A stretch of 64,000 nucleotides of DNA, from contig BDSL01000020.1 in assembly GCA_003116995.1 (NCBI GenBank), positions 496,001-560,000 of the forward strand. Direction: 5' to 3'. The position numbers were made by a program, and so were the translations under genes. The notes under the pieces are model-generated. The model saw only the letters and a program-made list of their open reading frames with translations. It had not been told where the DNA came from and searched no databases. Origin of the DNA: Yamagishiella unicocca. Taxonomy: Eukaryota; Chlorophyta; Chlorophyceae; Chlamydomonadales; Volvocaceae. Position 1 is the stretch's first letter. Every line of letters begins with the position of its first letter. Below are positions 57,521 to 64,000 of this stretch, in pieces.

Positions 57521-57829
57521 GGGCCGCCCATCGGTCACCGTGATGCGGGGTCTGGGCTGTTTGGTGTCGTTCATGAGGCGATAGGTGACGTCGCAGTGTC
57601 GGGTGTGGGGTAACCGCCTCCAGGATGAAAGGCTGCTTGGGCTGGGTAGAGTACAGGGTTTTCGATGGCAGGTGGTGCTTTGGGGAACAGTGCGGATCGG
57701 GCGCAATCATGATAGCGCCACAATGTGCAGGCGGGCACGTATGTTGGATCTGAGTTACAGGGGTCCGCAACACTTTATAAACTCAAGGCGAGTGTCTATG
57801 TCGGTTCAGAGGGACCTTGTGGCTATGCT

Positions 57830-57834
57830 TGTAA
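57830..57834 (+). terminator. TGTAA poly(A) motif of the FG/S/T-P gene
   Basis: TGTAA 310 nt after the stop codon, a usual volvocine spacing. Confidence 0.55.
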
Positions 57835-58141
57835 GTAAGTGCCAACTTTAAAGCGCTCGAGACTACTGTCTTGGCAGAGTTGGAATAGAGATGGTCGCGC
57901 AAACAGGTCGGTAAGGGGCCTGTCCATTATACGTGTTATCCGTTTTATCCGCCAATGGCCATAGGGCAGGTGTACCGCCGATATATAATCTACCTCCTCA
58001 ACAGTAACAGTCACGTCCCAATTTTGCAACCAGACGCTTGACAGTCCATCTACGATTGCAACCAAGCCATTGGCTTGACCTTGCAGGGGGACGGGACAAC
58101 ATTCGCGCGTGAACTATCTGTTTTCGACAGTATCCAAACTG

Positions 58142-58159
58142 TTACAGCCACCAGTTACA
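58142..58159 (-). terminator. Paired TGTAA motifs after the Cys-rich ORF
   Basis: Two TGTAA motifs on the - strand, 13 bp apart, about 130-145 nt downstream of the stop of the Cys-rich ORF. They add some support for that ORF being transcribed. Confidence 0.45.
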
Positions 58160-58289
58160 GCCACGCGTGACTCGGAACATAACCGGTACACTTGCAAAAC
58201 TGACCATTACTGCGCATTGCGCTGAACACTAACACGCATGGTACTGCTGACAGCTGGGCGAATATTCTTTGTGCACAACACGTAAACAA

Positions 58290-58721
58290 TCATACAGCCC
58301 ACGCAGAGCGGTGGCGTGCTTCCCCGTCATGTGTATGTACTTTGGATTGTTGCACGGACGCCACACGTTCCACGCCGCCGCTGCCACATGCGCTCTGTCG
58401 CTGCTCAATCTGGTCGAGGTTGCCGCACCGGCCAGCGCCGTTGCAACACGCTGCGAGGTCGGCATAGAACCGACACTCCCCGCCGCACTCCAGTACTTGA
58501 GCGTTGCACTTGGCCAGAACGTAGGTTGCGTTTTTTATGTCTCGATCGTCACATGGTGAGCAAATGCCTGTCCTCCAGCTCCAACAATTTCCATAGCTGA
58601 TGCTGCCGCCCGACGGCACGACAACGCCCGTCGACGCCGGCGAAGCCAGGAGGCAATCCCAGTAAGAGTCCGGGCAATCGGCATACAACTGATCCATAAA
58701 GAATAATAGAGATACAGCCAT
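58290..58721 (-). CDS. Small Cys-rich secreted-protein candidate
   Basis: The frame is open from 58874; the chosen ATG at 58721 gives 143 aa starting MAVSLLFFMDQLYADC, a signal-peptide-like segment with a plausible cleavage before the first Cys. About a dozen cysteines follow within 80 residues, including CPDSYWDC, GICSPC, ECGGEC and CCNGAGRC, a pattern expected of a disulfide-bonded extracellular domain. I recognise no family. The last 35 residues lack Cys and look less coding, so an unseen intron or a longer gene is possible. A start at an upstream ATG would place the hydrophobic segment internally. Two TGTAA motifs follow the stop. Confidence 0.4.
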   Translation of the reverse strand: MAVSLLFFMDQLYADCPDSYWDCLLASPASTGVVVPSGGSISYGNCWSWRTGICSPCDDRDIKNATYVLAKCNAQVLECGGECRFYADLAACCNGAGRCGNLDQIEQRQSACGSGGVERVASVQQSKVHTHDGEARHRSAWAV

Positions 58722-59597
58722 TGTAAACCAGAAGCGCAGTGAGCCTGTATTGGAATCGCCATATTGGCGAAGGGCCAGTCGCGCAATCCTCATTGCTACG
58801 TGTGGCAAAACCAGTACGTCGTGGAATATCAACGAATTCCTGGACAAAGCATTGTCCGTCGAGGTTGACAACATAACCGTTGCCGTTGGCTGCTGAACCG
58901 CTGTGAGCTAATCTTACGGCGTAATATAGAGTACGGAGATTGCAGCGTGCGCGACATTAGTAAGTCACTGCAACTCTCGCGTGGATCCCATGACGGGGCC
59001 CAATGCGCCTGGGAGGGCCCGGAAGCCCAGCGGCAGACCCAGGCACACAGGGGGCAGGTGAGGCAGGGGTGAGGCCCACATACAGTCGATGTCCCAGAGA
59101 CTGGAGTCGTAGCTAGCAGGAGCTGGCTGTCGATCATAAGCTTGCGACAGAAACCGTCGACATCTGGCGGTTGCTAACTGACGCTCTTAAAGCCGTGTCA
59201 ACTTAGGACGTGATGTTAAGACAGGCTCAAGACTGGATCGTCGCAGCAGTTTAACGCTGTAATGGCGCTGTTCCAATGATGGCCGACCCTGACAGATGTG
59301 AGCTGCCCCACAGATCACCGTGTGGGCTGCGAGCGACGGCACAGCCAGACAACATTTATGCATTACTCATCCCGCTTGCGATGCATCCGTGACTCTCACA
59401 GACACCTGCACGCCCCTGCAGCACAGCAGCGGCTGCGGCGGCGGCTGGTAGCATTACCCACACAACGGAATGTTTCCCCATCCCGGTTCAATACCTGCAC
59501 ATCCAGCCCCTTCCCGCTCGCCAGCAGGCTAAGGGGCTGCTGCCCCCGCCCCCGAAACCATACGCCAGCGCGCCCTAACGCGCGGCCCAGCCGACCA
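58722..59597. other. Intergenic
   Basis: It lies between the Cys-rich ORF (-) and the stop of the coiled-coil gene (-). I see no supported gene, RNA or repeat. Frames on both strands are short and without domains. Confidence 0.6.
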
Positions 59598-62500
59598 TCA
59601 CCTCGCGCTGCTACCCAATGCGTGCCCCAGGATACCGCCACCGCCACTGCCGCCGCCGCCGCTGCCACCGCGGCCGCTTCCGCTCGACGTCGACCTGCCC
59701 CCATTGGACGCCCCCCGCGGCCCCGCTATCAGGGACACCGGCCCCCTCTCCCCGCTCTTCCTCCCGCTGCCGCCTGCATCCGACTTAATGCTGCTGCTAC
59801 CTGTGTACCCCTCCCCGTACGCCGCCTCCGCGTCGGTCCCCTCCGTGGCCTCGACCGCATCCTCACGCGGAGTCGCCTGCAGCGAGGTCTGCACCGAGGC
59901 CTGCCCCACCGCGCTGCCGAAGTCATCGTCCACCGACACATCCCCCGGCCCCACCACCGCCAAGATGCGCTCCAGCTCGTCTATTTTGGCCATCATGCCC
60001 TTCTCGTTGCCCAGGGCCCTCTTGAGCGCCTGGTACACCTGCATGTATTCGCCTGAGCGGGCGGCAGGGGGCAGCCGGGGGAGGGTTTTTAGGAAGACCC
60101 GTGGATGCGAGAAGAAACCGTTGAGAAGAGACGTTTTAAGATGCATGCTGGAGAACTGGGGGAGGGGGGAGCGGAGACGTGTGCCGTACGGGCGCGGGTG
60201 GCGGTGAGGATGGGGGGGAGGGGCGGGGCAAAGTGGCGGGGGCCCACACGCCCTGCGTGCTTGCGACGTACGCTCCGAAGGAGAACCGCTCAACGGGCCC
60301 CACAGCCCGCCGGCAACATGTAGCGCAGAGCAATCAGCCCATCTTTATCAAGCGAAAGCGCCGACCCGGCGGCTTGGGGCCACCCAGCTCAAGATGGACA
60401 ACAAAGAACGACGCACGACAGCCATGGTCCTGGGTAACCGCCTGACGCCATGCAAGCTGGCTGGCGGTCCCCCAGGTCCTCCTCGCCCCTCCCCCATCCT
60501 GCTAAGTTCTCCAGCACGCAATCCTAAAAACGTGTGTACCAAACGTTTCCTAATCGGTTCTACATCTCAGTGCTGACCCACGGGTTTCCTCGCATACGCC
60601 CGCCGCGCCCTGCTACTCACCCTGCACCTCCGCCAGCTGCACCTTGGTCTCCACCAGGTCCCTCATGAACATGTCGCTCTCGTGGCGCGCCTCGTCCCCG
60701 TCAGCCAGCGCCGCGGCCAGCTCGGCGCGCACGTCGTCGCGGCTCTCTAGCACCCCCTTGAGCTGGCGGTTGAGGTGCAGCACCAACTCCTGGGTGGCGG
60801 ACAGCTGTTCGGACAGGCTGTGGCGGACCTGAGGGAGCAGGAGGAGGGCCAGGAGGAGTCAAGAGAGCTTTGGGGGGACCACCAGGAAGGAGGGTTGTGT
60901 GAGCTGGCGGGAGGGCTAGCAACATGACGCGGTTGCCGTGCAGTTCAATTCGATCGGCAGTTCAACCCGTCCTTCTTACCGAACCCACATCGGAACGCAT
61001 CGCCCCGCCCATGCGCATGACGGGTGTCATGACCGTGGGTCACGCCACCGAAATCGCAATCGCAGCGACGTTGCTCCTCTCCACCACACGCCCCCGAGCT
61101 GCCAGGACCGCCACTCGCGCTCCGCAGCCGGCCGCCCAATCCCCACCGCGGCAGTCTACCCGCCGGCTCCCCTCCCCTCCCCTCCCCTCCCCTCCCCTCC
61201 CCTCCCCTCCTCCTCCCCTGGTACACCGCCCCTCCGCCCACCTGCCGCAGCTGCGCCAGCTCCGCCTCCGTTGCCGCCGCCATCGCCGGGTCCACGCCGC
61301 CGCCGCCCACGTTGGCTCTGAACTGCACCTGCTGCTGCTGCTGCTGCTGTTCGAATGACGCGGGGTCGCCCGACGTCAGCCTCCGGGGCTGGGTCTCCTC
61401 CTCCTCCTCCTCCGGGGTGATCTCAGACAAGGTGATCTGGAACCGCACCCCGCCCGCCATCAGCCCGGGACCCGCGCTGGCGCCATCGGCATCCTCACCC
61501 TCCTCGCCCTGCCCGTCAGCGCTCAGCGGCTGAGAGCCGCTCCAGTCACTGCCCTCGCCGTCCGCTCCCTGATCTACGCGCTGACCCAGTTGCCGCGCTA
61601 GCCCCTGATCCTCCGCCTCGCTCCCTTCCTGTAGCTGCAGCTGCTGCGCCACTGCAGCTGCAGCACCGGCGGAGGACGACGGGGCGGCGCCGTCCAGGGG
61701 GGGCGTGTGACTGCCCGGCCCCTCGCCGCTGTCGCTGTACGGCGCCGTCGTGGCGGCGACCTCCTCCGACGCCAGCCCGCCGGCGTCCCTGGGCGCGTCC
61801 TCCGGAGTCGACGGTCCTTCGAGCCCCTCGCCGTACACCGCCGCGGTCGACGCTACCGTGTCCTTAAACACCCCATCCGCTGACGCCTCCGGCCCAACTA
61901 TAAGGCGCCCCTCCGCTGGACTGCGGCAGCCGTCGTCGCCCTCATCGCCGCCGTCGTCGCCGGCGGCGGCGGCAGGGTCAGTGGACCCCTGCATTGTAAC
62001 GCCCCCCTCCCTAGCCTCATCATTGCCACAGCCACCGCCATCACCACCGCTTACGGTGCCGGCGGCGGCGGAGCCGGCGCTGGCGGCACCACGGCCGCCC
62101 CCAGCCGGGCCCTCGCCGCTGAACTCACCGACGCCGGCAGCGACAGCTGCGTGGTCGCCCACCTTCCTGGTGGCGCTCTCCCACTCCGACTGAGACGCCG
62201 CCGCCGCCCCCTCACGCCGCTCCCTCGCACCGGCGCCATCTGCGGAGCCCGCAGGAGCGGCCGCAGCCCCCCCAGTCGCCCCTGGCTCGTCTCGCCAAGA
62301 GGGAAGTGTCCCCAGGACCAATAACGGAGGAGAATCACCACTGGCGGCGGCGGCGGCGGCCAACGGCGCTAGCGCCGCCGCGCGAGAGGGCGTGCTGGCG
62401 GCGCTCTTGGACCGGCGGCGAGGTGCGGCCGCCGCCGACCCTTGGGTCGGCACCGGGCGCGTGTTTGGATCAATCCCTAGCAGCAGCAGCAGGTCGCGCC

Positions 62501-63923
62501 ACACCGCCACCGCCTCAGGGCTGGTCGCTAGGCCGCGGCCGTGCCGTGACTCCAGGGAGGCTAGCAGCACGTCAATGGGCGCGTTCAGTGCGCCTCTGCC
62601 GGCGCGGCCGCCTGTGGCGGCGGCTGCGGCTGGATCCGCCGCTGCCGCTGCGAGCCCCGTCGGCAGCGTCTGGTCAGCAGCGGCGGAGGGACTAGCGCCG
62701 TCGGCCGCAGCAGCGCCGTCGGCCGCAGCAGCGCCGTCGGCCGCGGCCGCGGCGGCGGCGGCGGTGGCGCTGCCATCAAGGCGCCGCAGCTGATCCACGG
62801 AGGAAGTGGCAGTGAGGGAGGGTGCGGTCGACAGATGCGCCGAGACGGCGTCGCTGGAGGTGCCCGTGGTGCTGACGGAGATGCGGAACCGCACACTAGG
62901 CGCGGACGAGGAGGCAGCTCCGGTTCCGGAGCCAACAGCGCCGGAACCAGCGGCGGCGCCGCTGGCGCCGTACACCAGCTCCAGGTCCCCGGATTCCGGG
63001 CGCCGCACCGCGCCGCCGTCGGCGCCGCCAGTCGCTGCTGCGCCGCCGGCGCCTGCCGTACGACGCTGCTGCGCCGCCGACGCCGCTGCCATCGCCGGCC
63101 AGGCCCGCGCGAACTGCGCAAAGAGGCGAACGAGGTCCGCTTGCTGCATCTGTGCGGCGGCATCCGGGCCCGCGGCCGGCTCCGCGCCGTCTGCGCCCTC
63201 CGCGCCACCCGCCCCGCGCGCCGCCGCGTCGCCACCGGGCCGGCCATGCCACCACTGGGGCCACGGGCCGCTGGCGCCCGCCGACCCGTGGGTCGCGTCC
63301 AAGTGTGCCATGAACGACGAGAAGAGGTCGATCAGGGGCTGTACCGACGCGTCCACGTCATCCGAGCCGCCGTCGCCCGCCCGCGCGTCAGGAGTGAGTG
63401 CGCCGGCGCCGCCGGGCGGCCTGCCGCCGCCGCCGCCAGCGTCGGCCGCCGGCCAGGGGCCATGGCTTGCGGCCCCGCCGGCCGGGGTCGGTGTGTTTCC
63501 TGTGGACGAGCGTTCGTACAGGCGCAACAGCTGATTCACGGAAGCCGCAATCGCGTCGGCCTGCGTCTCAAAGTAGCGGGCGTCAGGGACAACGGAGGCT
63601 TTGCCGGCGGCGGCGGCGGCGCCGCCGCCGGTGCCGTCCGCGCCGCCGCCAGCGCCGCCGCTGGAGCCTGCACCGGCGGCCGCCGCCGCCGCCGCCGCTG
63701 CGGCCGCTTCCGTCGCCGCATCCTGGAACTGCTGTCTCAGGCGCTGCACGGAGGCCAGGAGCACCTCAGCCTGCACGTCAAAGTAGCGGGCGTCTGGGAC
63801 GGCGGCGGCCGCCCCCGCCGCCGCCGCCGCGTCGCTGTCGCCGCCGCCCGAGCCGGTGCCTGGTGGGAGAGCCAGGTGCATGGCGCAAGGAGCATTCGGG
63901 GGACACACAGAAGTAAGGCACAT
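59598..63923 (-). CDS. Ala/Gly-rich coiled-coil protein, 5' end probably outside the window
   Basis: Exons: (5' part) to 61242, 60621-60828, 59598-60052. If the ATG at 63923 is the start the protein has 1114 aa. However, a good acceptor (TCTCCCACCAG|GC, exon edge near 63861) suggests that the first exon lies further upstream, beyond the window. A module PDARYF(D/E)xQA(E/D) followed by SVxxL occurs twice near the N-terminus. A long Ala/Gly/Asp/Glu-rich region with polyalanine and polyglutamine follows, then a coiled coil across the last two exon junctions (SEQLSATQELVLHLNRQL to KIDELERILAVV), then a Ser/Gly-rich tail. I do not recognise a family. The second-to-last intron (60053-60620) is bounded by inverted R2 copies; the intron before it holds a (CCCCT)n run. 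Confidence 0.65.
60083..60158 (+). repeat. R2 repeat, acceptor-facing
   Basis: TTTTTAGGAAGACCCGTGG, then ATGCGAGAAGAAACCG, then AGAGACG and AAGATGCATGCTGGAGA. It lies in intron 60053-60620, about 30 bp from the acceptor edge 60052. Confidence 0.85.
60504..60594 (-). repeat. R2/R2b repeat, donor-facing
   Basis: + strand AGTTCTCCAGCACGCAATCC, then CGTTTCCTAATCGGTTCTAC, then GACCCACGGGTTTCCTCGC. It lies about 25 bp from the donor of intron 60053-60620, inverted relative to the copy at 60083-60158. Confidence 0.8.
61178..61218 (+). repeat. (CCCCT)n run
   Basis: Seven or so CTCCC units in intron 60829-61241 close to its donor; G-rich in the transcript. Confidence 0.9.
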
Positions 63924-64000
63924 GCGCGTACACTTCTGGATACATCGCCTATGCCTTTATGCGTTGTTCGCTGGTGGTTCGAGGACACCTACAACGCCTG

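Larger units (their letters stand above)
57521..58289. other. Convergent 3' region
   Basis: It lies between the stop of the FG/S/T-P gene (+) and the stop of the Cys-rich ORF (-). It holds one TGTAA for the + strand gene and two on the - strand. No gene is supported in it. Confidence 0.65.

Noticed and set aside
58269..58559. 96-codon + strand frame with Ala/Cys content
   Set aside because: Antisense to the Cys-rich candidate, whose signal-peptide-like start and poly(A) motifs favour the - strand.
1..64000. CRISPR arrays, bacterial operons, prophage or viral genes
   Set aside because: No regular repeat-spacer arrays, no ribosome-binding-site-led gene strings and no phage or viral hallmark proteins. 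All tandem repeats are satellites, and the supported genes are eukaryotic and mostly spliced.

Overview
The window looks like nuclear DNA of a volvocine (Chlamydomonas-type) green alga. The evidence is: very high GC; genes of many short exons with GT-AG introns full of G/C-rich satellites; Ala/Gly/Pro homopolymers in the proteins; a proline-serine insert of the kind common in algal wall-associated proteins; a Chlamydomonas-type telomere repeat (TTTTAGGG) inside an intron; and TGTAA polyadenylation motifs. The species cannot be named from sequence alone. I see no convincing tRNA, rRNA, CRISPR, prokaryotic operon or intact transposon.

Layout (- strand unless stated). 96-10096: an 18-exon membrane-anchored subtilisin-like protease with three PA14-like modules (1400 aa by my splicing). 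12257-14263: a six-exon ESCRT-III subunit of the VPS2/CHMP2 family (213 aa). 14610-21412: a ten-exon kinesin with an N-terminal, kinesin-1-like motor and a hydrophobic C-terminus (559 aa). 24864-27746: an intronless protein with repeated polyproline-arginine tracts (960 aa). 30554-33742: a five-exon Aurora/CALK-like protein kinase (801 aa). 38220-43715: a nine-exon EF-hand protein (932 aa). 47463-57520 on the + strand: a nine-exon giant FG- and S/T-P-rich protein (2954 aa). 58290-58721: a small Cys-rich secreted-protein candidate. 59598-63923: a coiled-coil protein whose 5' end is probably outside the window. The six larger spliced models other than the last have intron phases that match at every junction and total lengths divisible by three, which is the main support for them.

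Between the genes lie spacers with minisatellites, a perfect palindrome and several copies of a dispersed repeat (called R3 here, GTTACAGTGGG...) that cluster at 44.9-46.5 kb. The introns of the protease, kinesin and coiled-coil genes, and one intron of the EF-hand gene, carry short dispersed repeats (called R1, R2 and R4 here) that share an AACCG core. Every intronic copy I found has its outer end pointing at the nearer splice site, with the same end used for acceptors and donors. That is the pattern expected of terminal inverted repeats of introner-like elements, and it is the most interesting signal in the window.

Functionally the neighbours are unrelated housekeeping, cytoskeletal or signalling genes typical of a gene-dense algal chromosome: secretory proteolysis, endosomal sorting, microtubule transport, a kinase of the family that includes algal flagellar regulators, and calcium binding. 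No operon-like logic is implied. The giant FG/S/T-P protein and the Pro-Arg protein are the least explained genes.
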